A DNA stretch of 64,000 nt, taken from positions 21,152,458-21,216,457 of the forward strand of contig JAKZAP010000018.1 of NCBI GenBank assembly GCA_023053575.1, given 5' to 3'. The stretch is from Branchinecta lynchi. Its lineage: Eukaryota; Arthropoda; Branchiopoda; Anostraca; Branchinectidae. The notes under the pieces were generated by a model. It ran no database searches. It saw only the letters and a program-made list of their open reading frames with translations, and had not been told where the DNA came from. Shown here one piece after another: positions 11,811 to 22,600 of the stretch. The translations under genes and the position numbers were made by a program. Every line of letters starts with the position of its first letter. Within the stretch, counting starts at the first letter, position 1.

Positions 11811-12623
11811 ATTCGTTGCAACAGCCAATGAGAGATGGTGGAGCGAGGTGGTCTCATGTGACGTCACGATCGATATAGCTCATCCGATAGTGTTTTATAA
11901 AGTTCAGTAATTCTGGTGGGTTACTAACAGGACTGGAACTGAAAAAGCTAGAGAAGGATTAAAGGAGTAGTGACAGTTGAAAGAAATTTGGATTTGGATT
12001 AGTCATGACGAGGTCTGGATACTAGGTCTTGAAACTCTGTAGATTGAGTTGAATTTGAATACAGGTGAGGGACTTGCTTGGTTTACCGGTCTGGTGTAAG
12101 CTATTTATCAGTTTGTGGACAAGCATGTAACTTTATGAGATGTCGATCTAGCAGACTCGCTGACTTCAGGTGTGAAAGCTCTTCTTCATATTCTTCGATT
12201 TGTTGACCGGAAAAAAAAAATGGTTTTAGATACCCTAGACTAAGCTTGCAGTACCTTCCAAACGTGTTCATGGCTTATTGTAAGAGCTTTTGGTTAGTAT
12301 CTAGACGTTTCGTATCCGCAGTTTTAAATAGCCTATGTCAATGAAATCTGGTTACCCTGTGCCAGATGTGGGCGTACCCTCTCACGAAATGTTAAACGGT
12401 TAACACCAGTGTTGCCATATGTCGCACTAAAATGTTAATTTTCACTTTTTTCATTATTTTTTCACTCTTGTCCTACGTATGACATACACAATTACTCTAT
12501 TTCAGAAAATGTTCCTGTGTGTATTTTTTTGCAGCCGGATTCCGTCCAGAAATGATTATTTCCCGTTTTTTTTTAAGAAAATAAAATTTCACTCCAAATT
12601 CACTCTGTCACCACCACCCAAAT
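11811..12623. other. No gene recognised
   Basis: Unassigned. No coding frame with any recognisable family feature. Confidence 0.45.
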
Positions 12624-12668
12624 ACGTGCGTAAAATACGCTCGTATTTCGGGCGTATTTTACGCACGT
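12624..12668. repeat. Perfect 17-bp inverted repeat with 11-nt loop
   Basis: ACGTGCGTAAAATACGC (12624-12640) is followed by an 11-base loop and its exact reverse complement (12652-12668). It may be the core of a decayed foldback element: a related CGTATTTTACGC word occurs near 3595. Confidence 0.85.
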
Positions 12669-12714
12669 TGTGTGTAAACTGTAAACCTACCATCGCTATC
12701 TATCTCGGCCAAAA

Positions 12715-12872
12715 GTCACGCTACCACTCATAATGCCCAGGGTCACAATTCCCACGACCACGACTCATATTGCCCAAAACTCAAAATTTCTACGGTTCAA
12801 ATGCCCTCGACTCAAAATGTCAAGGGGTGCACCATGGCTGAAAATGCCCACGGCTTAGAAAGCCCATGATTA
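12715..12872 (+). repeat. Degenerate minisatellite, arm of an inverted pair
   Basis: About eight tandem phrases of 17-20 bp built on ACTCAAAATGCCCACG. The reverse-complement version is at 13985-14125, so the two blocks form long imperfect inverted arms around about 1.1 kb. Confidence 0.6.
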
Positions 12873-13984
12873 ATTATTTGAGGTGTCAGTCCGTCCGTAG
12901 TATATATATTAAAGGTTAACTTAAGACGTCGAGGTTGATATCGGAAAATAACACCGAGACGGTCATTGAAAATAACCTATCCGAGCTGAAGGCGAGCCGA
13001 ATGGCCGTCAAGGTTGTTTTTCTGATATGAACCGAGATGAAGGTAAGTTAACTATTATAGCTTTTTCGAACGGAATTTTCGTTTAGAAAGTAGCGTACTC
13101 AACCTTCTTTGCTTGATAGTACTTATTTGCTACTTTTGTAGGGAATTTTCGTTTACTGGAAAGGCAACTCTAGCCGACTATAGAAATATGAAAATGAATA
13201 CTGTGCATTTCGGTTTATAACAATACAATCCTTATCCAACACCATTGAAGAAGATGCCATCTAGCAGCGGGCTCGATAGATAGAATTTATCAAGGAGAGC
13301 TCCCAGAGAGATATGAGTAATCAACCTTAAACGCCGAATTCTGTGATTTGTCATACATTTTTGTTTCTTCGACAAAAAGAATTCTGCGACCGGTTCCTTA
13401 CCAGTAATGCAAAAATGAAGCATAAAAGTTGAGGTGTATAATTATGAAGATGATTAAGCGAGATTTCTCTCTGACAGTTGGGGAAAGGACCAAGTTTCGT
13501 AGGTGCCAGAATGTCATTTTTTCAGCCAAGAGTCACAGGTTCGATCAGAAACACTGAAGTTTTTCAGTCTTCGTATCATCCTCTCTGCAGGCTGATATGA
13601 AGATCGTATCAACCTCTACAAAACTCATTGTCATGATATAACTACCTGTGGGGCATAGGAAGTGTACACTACATACCTGTCCGAGAAAAGTTATATATAT
13701 ATATATATCAGAGGTAGGCAATGAACTGCATATGTAGCCTACTTTGACCAGAAGCCTTACACATTAATTCTGATCTAAATAACTATCTGAGTGTTATCTT
13801 CCTAACAGACAGACGGACGGACACACCTTACGAATTTCTGTGTACCCTGTCGGTAACGTTTCGGGTTCCAAAGTGCAACATGCATTCTGATCTTGAAATT
13901 TTTTTAAGCACGTTTATTCTGCCGAATTCTGAACAGACAAATACCTTTTCCGTAATCTCGTTGTCCGGTTTCTCAGTCGGTATT
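12873..13984. other. Interior of the inverted minisatellite pair; no gene
   Basis: Contains an imperfect inverted pair (AAGGTTAACTTAAGACGTCG near 12910; AAGTTAACTATTATAG near 13044), a (TA)n microsatellite at about 13690-13709 and GACAGACGGACGGAC near the right arm. The minus-strand frame at 13232-13423 has no recognisable feature. Confidence 0.4.
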
Positions 13985-14125
13985 TTGCGAGGTATTTTGA
14001 GCCAACGGCATTTTGGACGAGTTGGGGGTCTTCGACCTCACTCGTAGGCATTTTGAGTCGTGCGTATTTTGAACCATGGACGTTCTGAGCCGCGGGCATT
14101 CTGAATCGTGGGCATCTTGAACCAT
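13985..14125 (-). repeat. Degenerate minisatellite, inverted partner of 12715-12872
   Basis: Repeats of GGCATTTTGAGTCGTG-like phrases, the reverse complement of the block at 12715. Confidence 0.6.
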
Positions 14126-14298
14126 ATGTTATTTGGTCACCGTAGTGCAGTCAAGTTTTGGGATCCCCCGTGATATTTTTATTTTATTTTATTTTTAGAA
14201 AATACTGATGATTTGAGTTACGTTGAGAAACCAACCAGGGGGGCTACCCAACCAGGTTAGGTTACCGGTTGTTTGGCATACTGTGTTCCAAAAGCAGG

Positions 14299-15321
14299 TT
14301 TTTGGGATCCTAAAACGTAAGTGGAGGGATACCTATGACATCGCAAAAGTTGTCCGTCCGTCCGTCTGTCCGCCCGTCTGTCCGTCTGTAAGCACGATAA
14401 CTCTCGAAGGGAATGAGATATTTTGATGAAAATTGGTGTGAGGATTGCTTGGGCCAATAGTAAGGTCGAGTTCGTAGATGGGCTGTAGCCCTATATTTAG
14501 GGTTGGGGGAGGTGGTTGAAATTAAGGGTCAAGCAAATTATTTTTAAACAGCTAAAGGGACAGTCGATTATGGGGTAAGAAGACATGCTGAACACGATGG
14601 TGAAAACCATTCTTTTGCCGGACAAGTAGTTAGCCCGGAATCTGGCCCAAACCGGAAAATCTGTTAAAAGTAAAAGTTCTATTTGAAGTTGATTGGATGT
14701 TCGATTTACGGGTAGGAAGACATGCTGAACACGATGGTGAAAATCATTTTCTCGCCGGGCAAGTAGTTCGCCCGGAATCCGGCAAAAACCGAAAAATTGT
14801 TAAAAGTATTTGTAGTTGATTAGATATCCGAGTTAGGGGTAAGAAGAGATGTTGAATCCGTGTATGACAGTCATTTTGTACCCGGACATATAGTTCGCCC
14901 GGAATCCGGCTGGAACCGGAAAATTTGTTTTAAGTTAAATTTTAATTTGAAGTTGATTAGATGTTCGATATAGGGGAAAGAAGTAACGCTGAGAGAGACG
15001 CTTAGTTCGATTTTAGCTTCTTTTTTTTTTGCCGGGCAGGTAGTTCCGGAATTCGTCCGAAACCGGGAAATTCGCAGAAGTAAGGCAGGAAGTTTTTCGT
15101 CAAAACAGATATGACTTATAGGAGTAAACACAAACATGCTGCATCCATATCTGAACTTGGTTTTCTCAGATGATTAGCTTTTTGGCTTTAATCTGTTTCT
15201 GAATTTTAATAGTAAAAATGTTCAAGGAGTCTGGCGAAGACTGGATCTGGCGTAGACAAGACCCAATTTTCTGGATCAAATACTGAATTTTTGGGATCCC
15301 ATCAAAACCTTTGGTCTTGTT
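14299..15321 (+). repeat. Family B repeat, copy B2
   Basis: Starts TTTTTGGGATCCTAAAACG, with GTAAGTGGAGGGATACC. It then has a TCCGTCCGTC tract and the module ATAACTCTCGAAGGGAATG..GATGAAAATTGG at 14397. Ends GGGATCCCATCAAAACC plus TTTGGTCTTGTT. About five internal units of 120 bp. Confidence 0.85.
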
Positions 15322-16017
15322 TTAGTAGAATCGATCAGGATGTCCAGCATTTGACATAGGTTCAACATGCTACTTTGCTTGTCTCATATTTTCTTTTCAA
15401 CAAACGTCTGCCTTCAGTCATTAGCCTACTGAGACCGATACAATATATACCTTGTGGGCGGAAATTGGTGCTGGCAAGGAGTCCACGTGTGTTACCTCGA
15501 AGTGTGAGGTGTTGGTGTCGACGTGCAGCATTTAATCGATCGGCGAGATGTCTTTGGCATCAAAAACTGCTTCAAGCACATTCATTGACTGTTGCTATAA
15601 ACTTGCTGTAGCGCGGACCTGGCGCGGACGAAGCCAACCGATGATCGCTGTCGACCCTTGTACCCATATAAATAATCCAGATCACTTTTAGTTCACGCGT
15701 CCATTGCGTGGTCCCGTGAATTCGGTGAATGATGCAACGTCTCCAGCATCGGGAAATCTTGTAATTTTCATGCACTGTGCAGGGTTTTAAATTCAGTTAG
15801 AAAACTATAGGACGAGAGGAGAGTTGCAAGAGATGTCTGGGATGATAAATAATTTTGGAAGGACTGACAGTCTCGAAAGTGTTGATAGCATTGATAGGTA
15901 AGACTTCTTGCAACCGCTTCGTGTAAGATGCGGTGTAGTTGGGTTTTTTTTTCCTGCACGCCCGATGCCATCCGGTTGCCAATTCGCCGTCTACTTACTG
16001 TAGCCTAGTGTTTAGGC
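15322..16017. other. No gene recognised; broken minus-strand frames
   Basis: Overlapping minus-strand open frames (15572-15982) have protein-like composition but stops and frame changes every 60-70 codons. They are probably an eroded mobile element that I could not name. Confidence 0.35.
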
Positions 16018-16450
16018 TACATATTTAATATTATTATTATTTATTTATAACCCATCAACTGGCCGAGGCCAAACAAGACGGAGTATGGAAAAAAATACAA
16101 AAAATACATGACTAGGTAAATAGAGTAAACTGAACTACAAAATAACAACACAATCCAAATAAGCTTGAGTCATGTCCGTTTCAAGGGGCTGTGCATTAGT
16201 AGTTCGTAGACCTCGTAAACTCAATCACTTTCGGATAGAGTAGGCTGTAAGCAGGATGTTTGGGACTCCCACAATTTGCGCACTTCACAGAGTTTTTAGT
16301 TCTCGGGGGAAAGGGGCACGGTCTCTCACGGCTGAATTCGTGGTTCCCACCACACTTAGAGCATTTGACGTTGTTCTTGCAGCCAGAGGCTAAGTGACCG
16401 AACTCTTGGCACTTGTAATACCACATTTGAATGTTTCGAAATGTCAATAT
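16018..16450 (-). mobile_element. ORF1-only LINE remnant: Jockey-like zinc-knuckle ORF1 plus 3' tail
   Basis: The minus-strand frame (stop at 16196) carries a row of CCHC-type zinc knuckles as in Jockey/I-type ORF1 proteins: a first knuckle with its first Cys replaced (YYKCQEFGHLASGC), then CSKCGGNH, then CANCGSPKHP. About 100 bp beyond the stop it meets a LINE 3' end (ACTCCGTC..GGGTTATAAAT) and an (ATA)n tail at 16018-16045. No reverse transcriptase lies between, so ORF2 has been lost. Frame breaks lie upstream. Nucleic-acid binding is a family property, not shown here. Confidence 0.65.
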
Positions 16451-17005
16451 TTTCGGTTTCGAGACATTTTCGCGTAACTTCCTTAATTCGCACTTCGGAG
16501 CGACTAAAATCGAAGATATGTTTAATTGCCATATTAATTATTAATTACCTTAATCCGCACGTCGGTGTGAATAAAGTCCGTGATGGATCTGTTTTGCTCC
16601 GGTTATTGTAGGTTTTCTGATTGGATGGTCTTTTCTTGTCTCCATCGCTTTGATGTTGACCTTGTGGATTGACTCTGACAGGATTTATAATCCTATTGGA
16701 ATCTGAATGACAGACTTGACCGTTTCCATGGATTCGGAGATTGCGGTAATCTCCGTTAGCAAGCTATAATAATAGCGAACAGTTATTGTTTGTATTATTG
16801 TTCACTATGATCCCTTCAGTCCTCTGAACTACCAACACTTAGCAACGTTACTTATACAGACTTATACTCAAACACCTTACAACTTACAGTCCTCTGTTTG
16901 GTACGGTCCCCTCAGCCCTCTTATATCCACTCTGTAGCCTAGCCGTCTGCTACAGCACTCTATACACAGCCCTCTACAACATACACAGATAGCGTCTCTT
17001 GATCA

Positions 17006-17425
17006 GGGGCGTCACGACTAGGGGGGGGGGAGGCCTCCCCCCGAATGTTGTCGGCCAGTCAGTAAAAAATAGCCGAGCCGGCGCGAAGCGACGCGGATTT
17101 TTTGAAAAAAACAGTCGTTTTTTCTCGGAAACAGTCGATTTTTTTTTTTAAACAGTCCGATTCTCGTAAAAATGGTCGATTTTTTCTTATAAAAGTAGTT
17201 TTTCTTAAATATTCTTTGATCCCAAGCTGACTTTGAAACATTGTTTGAATATAGTTTTTCTTAAAAAAGTAGTTTTCTTAAAATCAGCCGTTCTTTGCCA
17301 ACACAGCCGTTTTTTCTCGAAAAAAGTCCTTTTATCTGCAAAACAGTCGGTAAGAATGACCAGCTATTCGGTAAATACCTTGCCCCCCCCCCCAAAAAAA
17401 AAATTATTTTGACTAGTAACGTCTC
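17006..17425 (+). repeat. Repeat family L, copy 1 (G/C-run ends, ACAGTCG subrepeats)
   Basis: Starts GGCGTCACGACTAGGGGGGG and ends in a C-run followed by GACTAGTAACGTC, so the termini are loosely inverted. Inside are about seven phrases of ACAGTCGATTTTTTCTCGAAA type. A shorter copy is at about 44060-44276. Frames here are repeat text. Confidence 0.65.
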
Positions 17426-17639
17426 TGTTCTTGATACTACGAATGGAATCCGGTGGAGACCGGAATCCAGTAGTTCTAATAAATGTTTTCGTACACAGAA
17501 ACTATCATAGCATAACTAAATTCAGTTTCTTACAAAATATAAATAACAAACAGACACTACGATTCAGGATTGAACAACTAAGTAAAAAAAGGGTCACAAA
17601 GGAGTTCCCGTAACGATTAGTGCGGACTTCAGGTGGTAA

Positions 17640-18163
17640 CGTATTGGAAAATCCATCAAAGAAACCCGTGCTCTACTTATAAAGCATATACGTAAAAGAA
17701 TTGCAGGTGCATACGGATCTGTAGTATCGAATAAGCTACGCTTTCAACGTCCCATCCTCGCGGCTATCTTCAATTCCGTCGCCCTACCTCACATCCTGTA
17801 TACTGCGCCCTTCTGGAGACTTTTCACCAAAACAGACAAAAAACAAGTCCGGTCAACATTCTATCGTTTTGCCAAATATATATTGCGCCTCCCCTCTTGG
17901 ACGAGAAACTCTAAAATTTCCAGTCGTTATCAAATTAGTGATCCACTAACAGCAGTGGAGAAACAAATAGAAACATACAGCCAAAATATTGATCACGACT
18001 GGAAATCCCTCTTGCTTTAGTTGCATAGTAAAAGTTATACTGTGTATTTTGTAAGTTACTTTCTTTCGTGTTTTCCTTTCTTTTTCTCTTTTTTTCCTTA
18101 TTATTTACTCCGTCTTTGTGTCTTTATTTTGACGGGTTATAAATAAAATCATCATCATCATCA
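17640..18163 (+). mobile_element. LINE ORF2 C-terminal fragment with (ATC)n tail
   Basis: A plus-strand frame from about 17670 to the stop at 18018-18020 reads like the region after the reverse transcriptase core of a non-LTR element (AGAYGSVVSN, NSVALPHILYTAPFWRLF, RFAKYILRLPSW). It is followed by a T-rich 3' UTR, ACTCCGTC, ACGGGTTATAAATAAA and (ATC)n. 5'-truncated and inactive. Confidence 0.65.
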
Positions 18164-19533
18164 ATAGTAGGAATGAATTCATCCGTTTGCGGTTTCATAC
18201 CGAGTAAATTGCGCGATTACTCTGAGAACACCGGAATTCCGGAAAGAACGTAATCCTCAAAGTTTATAAGGTGGATTACAAATATACATGTGCATAGACG
18301 TATAGATAAACAACATGTTGGGTAAATATATTGTACAAGTTTTCGACTGGCATTGATACCGCCGTTGTTGATCTTTATTACACCGGAAATTAAATACAGA
18401 TTGGAATTACATAATGACCCTGGTCAAGGATTGATTAGGGATCACCAAGATTCATACTGATTCTAGTGGAGGCGGAAAATGTGGTAGATCCAGTTATCTG
18501 GGTGATGCAAATATTTCCTTTGGGGATCATATCGGAACCCCTGGTCTGGTTTTGCTTCCAGATGTTGCATGCCTGTTCTTTATTTATTGAGGATATTTGT
18601 AATTTTATTTTGATTGTTATCTGGATCTAGGATGGCGACAAAGAAATTGCAGAATAGGATCGATAATATTATACAACGTGACTTCTTATCCAACGACCGG
18701 GCTGACGAAGAACTAAAATAGTTTCCTCTAAATATGTGACCAGCACACGGAACCATATATTTGCCAAAGATGATTATTTTTTATCAAGTCAGTCAGCAAC
18801 AACAGTGTGATAAGGGGACAATCTTTTGTTTCTTCGAAAATGAGGGGTTTTGTCACAGTTTTTGTCCGTTCGTAGGATGCGTGAACATCCCCTTTGCGAT
18901 CAAGCATGATAAACAATGCAAATGAGCAAGTAGGTCGTTTACGGAAGGTTTGTAATCCACAGTACCAACTGTGCTACCCGAATGTGATGTTGTGATCATG
19001 TTGTGATCATGTGTAAAGAAAAACATAATACATCTGATTCAAAGGGTTATTTCGATGGTTCGGTAAAAAATAAAGCATCACGTCTTTGTTTCAGTTTTCA
19101 TCCGAACGAATCAGGCATTTAAGAATATAGGCGACACTTATCAGTTTTTTTTTAATAGGTTTCTAACACAAGAAATTAAGTCAGATACATACGTTCCTGG
19201 ACAGAAATCTGAAGCTTCCACATTTTAAACTGAAGCAGTTTTAGGTAAACGTTCTGGTGGTGATGGTCGTTGGGGGATGAATACGAACTAAACCGTGGGG
19301 TTGCTCTTCAGTCTACCACATACCCCTAGTGTTTATATACCTTGAGCCAAACGCTGAGTATATCTGGGACTTGGCATACCCTGTTTGCCTAAAGAAAATA
19401 CTGGACACACCCAGTTAAGTATTAAAGATTTGAGTGGGTATAGAGTATACAAAAATTAGGGATTTTTCATAGATTGATCTACCAATATGGAGAATGGGTT
19501 ATTTCGTTTCTCATTTTTTTTTTTTTTTTTCAG
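18164..19533. other. Intergenic / region upstream of the MID1IP1-like gene
   Basis: No gene recognised. A promoter and a 5' non-coding exon of the MID1IP1-like gene may lie here or further left, because its first coding exon begins with a splice acceptor. A 29-codon frame from ATG at about 18632 is too short to support. Confidence 0.4.
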
Positions 19534-19558
19534 TCGGTGTAGCGGATCTAGGAGAAAG

Positions 19559-19687
19559 ATGTCATTTGATTCAACAGTTGCAGATTTCTCACAACAGAGC
19601 ATCGTGTCGGCGATGGACAAGTTCGCCAAATCCATCGCAAATATGAACGATAATATTCTAGTTACCTGCAAACTCATGGACGTCAAG
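19559..19687 (+). CDS. MID1IP1: MID1IP1-like, coding exon 1 (aa 1-43)
   Basis: ATG at 19559, preceded by a strong acceptor (long T-run then CAG at 19531-19533). The exon's first 25 bases are therefore 5' UTR and at least one more 5' exon exists upstream. The donor is AAG|GTAAGC at 19688. Intron phase 0. Confidence 0.9.
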
Positions 19688-22600
19688 GTAAGCTAAACCT
19701 TTTTTCTACCCAGGTCAGTGGGGTGTTTTTCATAATCCACAAGGCTGTCCCCTCTCCATTGACAAAGCGTTCTGTTTTATCCATTTTTGATTCTATCTTG
19801 CAATCAGAGTGACGTGTTTTGCCGATCATTTCATTCCGGTTCCGATGAGAGCTAAAAAGAAAACGAAAAATCTGTTTGCCCCAAAACTTTCACAATTTGA
19901 CAAACCAAGCACAGCGGTCAAAATCCAGTGAAAGTGATTTCCTTTGCTCGGGCTTTGAGAAGATACCCGTACAAGACAGATGTTTGACCGAAAAATGATG
20001 AACCAGCGGTCTATCAGAACCGATGAAAATTTTGGCACAGATCAAGACTTCCGGCACGTACTCATCGTACGTTTACTCTAAAAAAAGAATCAGTTTAAGC
20101 AAAAATATATAGGGTTATTGTCAGAAATCGATAGCTGCTTATAATTCAGTCAGTGAATCAGTTTAGCGAGGGGCTACCTCCTCACCGGAACCGGCTGTAC
20201 ACCATTTCCCGGCTGAAATCAGAGGCCATAAGTTAGGCTTATCTTCTTAAACACGCTGGGTTTAATGGTCCAATACGTGGCAACCGCCAACTGGTGCCGG
20301 CTGGTGTCAGCCGGTGCACCGCGGTACCGGCCACTTGCTGTATATACAAATCGATAGTGGGCAGCCCATCGTCAATTTATTTTATAAACATTCCTTCAGA
20401 CCAAGCCGACTGCGAATCATCTCTGACAGAGCAAACGGATACGTCAGCTGAATTTTATTAGAGCTATTTTTCGGCCCTTCTTGTCAAGGGTCCTCTTCGG
20501 GCTCACAGCCGCCCAAGAGCTTGTGTTTCCACAAGCTCGTTTCGTTTCGTTAAAAATTGAGCGGACGTATCCGTTTTGCTCTGTCAAATATAATTTAGTT
20601 TATTCAGCGGAATCCATGTTTACCCTATATAAAATATTTGAATAATATTAAAATCGTAAGTTTTATGCATTCGCAAGGAAACGGACCTGTCGTACATTTC
20701 CCGTGGTCGAAGTGCCTTGATGCAAATCAGTAATGAAATTAGGTGAAGAGAATTGTGATATGATTACAACCAGGAAATGACAGCTGTTTATTAGTCCGCA
20801 ATTAAGTCAGTTTAAGGGAAACCGTGTTTTAACTAACATGAAATATTGAAGTTCATATCCAAAACCGGAAATGTAGTAGTCGCAAGGAAACTACAGCCAA
20901 TCGTGTCAATCAAGCAGTATTGTATACGGTAGAGTAATGTTTTGATTTGCTGCAAAATATCTTAACTGTTTAAACCCGTTGGCAGTTGCCATTAAACCAA
21001 AGCAGCGTGAATTTTCGGTTTTAAGAATATTACGGTGACGTCGTCTGGATAAAAGAATGCAGTGCCGGTTAGAGAACCGAGAGGCTTTCGTCGTAGATCT
21101 AACATATTAGTTGTGTTTTTCCAGGTACCATAGCATCTGTTACCACGGTAACTGAATCTAAAACTAGTCGTTTTGCATTTACTAGTATCTGATACAGGGT
21201 TGCCCTGCAAAAGCTACTATTGCCGAAATTGCACTTTTCGAAGTCAACCCAAAAGAAAAACCGATATCCAGTTACATCACTAAGTGCCAAACTTCTTTCT
21301 CACCAGTTTGACAAAATTTGATGAAAGTGAGATGACTTTTCAGATACCACGGTCAGTAACCACGGTCGGACCGTGGTATCTGAATATCAGCTACCACAAT
21401 AGCTGGCGAGATACCTCGATAACTGCAAAATCGCCTTTTGACCATGGTATCAGATATCATGGTATCTGCAAAAACGCAACTGTTATCTAGATATTTACAT
21501 ATTGTGGTTTAGTTCATTCCCCAGTGACCATCACCATGGCAATGTTAAACTAAAATTCTTTTTGACAGTGCAAAACGGATATGTCAGCTCAATTTAGTTA
21601 CAGGTCCTCTTCAGGCTCATGCCGCTCAAGCTGGAAAATGAACTTGTGGAAAAAACACAAGGGTCGTAATGTAGCCAGGCCCGTATCCAGTAATTTATTT
21701 CGGGGGGGGGGGGTCGCCTGTGGGTCGTACAAAAGACAGATCAGGGGGAAAAGCCTATACAAATGATTATTTTTGTACGTTTTGGGGGGGGGGGGGGTCA
21801 ACCCCCTACCCCCCCCCCCCTGGATACGGTCTTGAATGTAGCTCTAATAAAATTCAGCTGACGCATCCGGCATGCACTGTCAAATTTGATTCGCAGTCAG
21901 CTTGGTCTGAATGAATATTTACTAAAACGCTGCTGGGATATGTGTTTAACTAAATTCTTTGACCGTTGTAAAACTCGTTTTTTCGGTCAATCAGGGGCCA
22001 CAGGGGCCACCTTTACTAAGTTAGTACAAGGAAGGGACTGCAACATGGTAAGTCCAAAATAACACTGTCGTACACAAGTGGTGGACAGATATTCAGGATT
22101 AATGCCGAAAATCTTGGCAGGAATTCAAGCACGCAACCCTGGCCAAGTTCAAGGTTCTTAATTTCATAACACTAAACCTTACATATTAAATAAGCACTGC
22201 ACTGCAGGTAATAAAATTCGGATGTGCAGTGTTTGTTAAAAAGGTTATCATAAACACAACAACCCGATGAAACTTTTTGAGAATTAGTCGTATGGAGTTG
22301 TACGAAAAAGTAGCATGCAGTAGTAACTGTTGTAGCATGCAGTAGTAACCCCTCTCCCTCCCCTAAATATGCCGCTATCGGGCCCATCTACGAACTCGAT
22401 CTTTCCCTTGACTCGAAGAGTCCTCGCACCAGGTTTCATCAAAATATCTCATTCCCTTCGAGAGTTATCGTGCTGACAGACGGACGGACAGACGGACAAC
22501 TTTTGCGATGTCATAGCAATCCCTCCACTTACGTTTTGGGATCCAAAAGCAACAACTGGCCTGTGGCCGGAAGTCCGGGAAAAAGTGTCCTACTTTTTGT

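Noticed and set aside
18632..18720. 29-codon frame from ATG (MATKKLQNRIDNIIQRD)
   Set aside because: Too short and without context; may be LINE debris.
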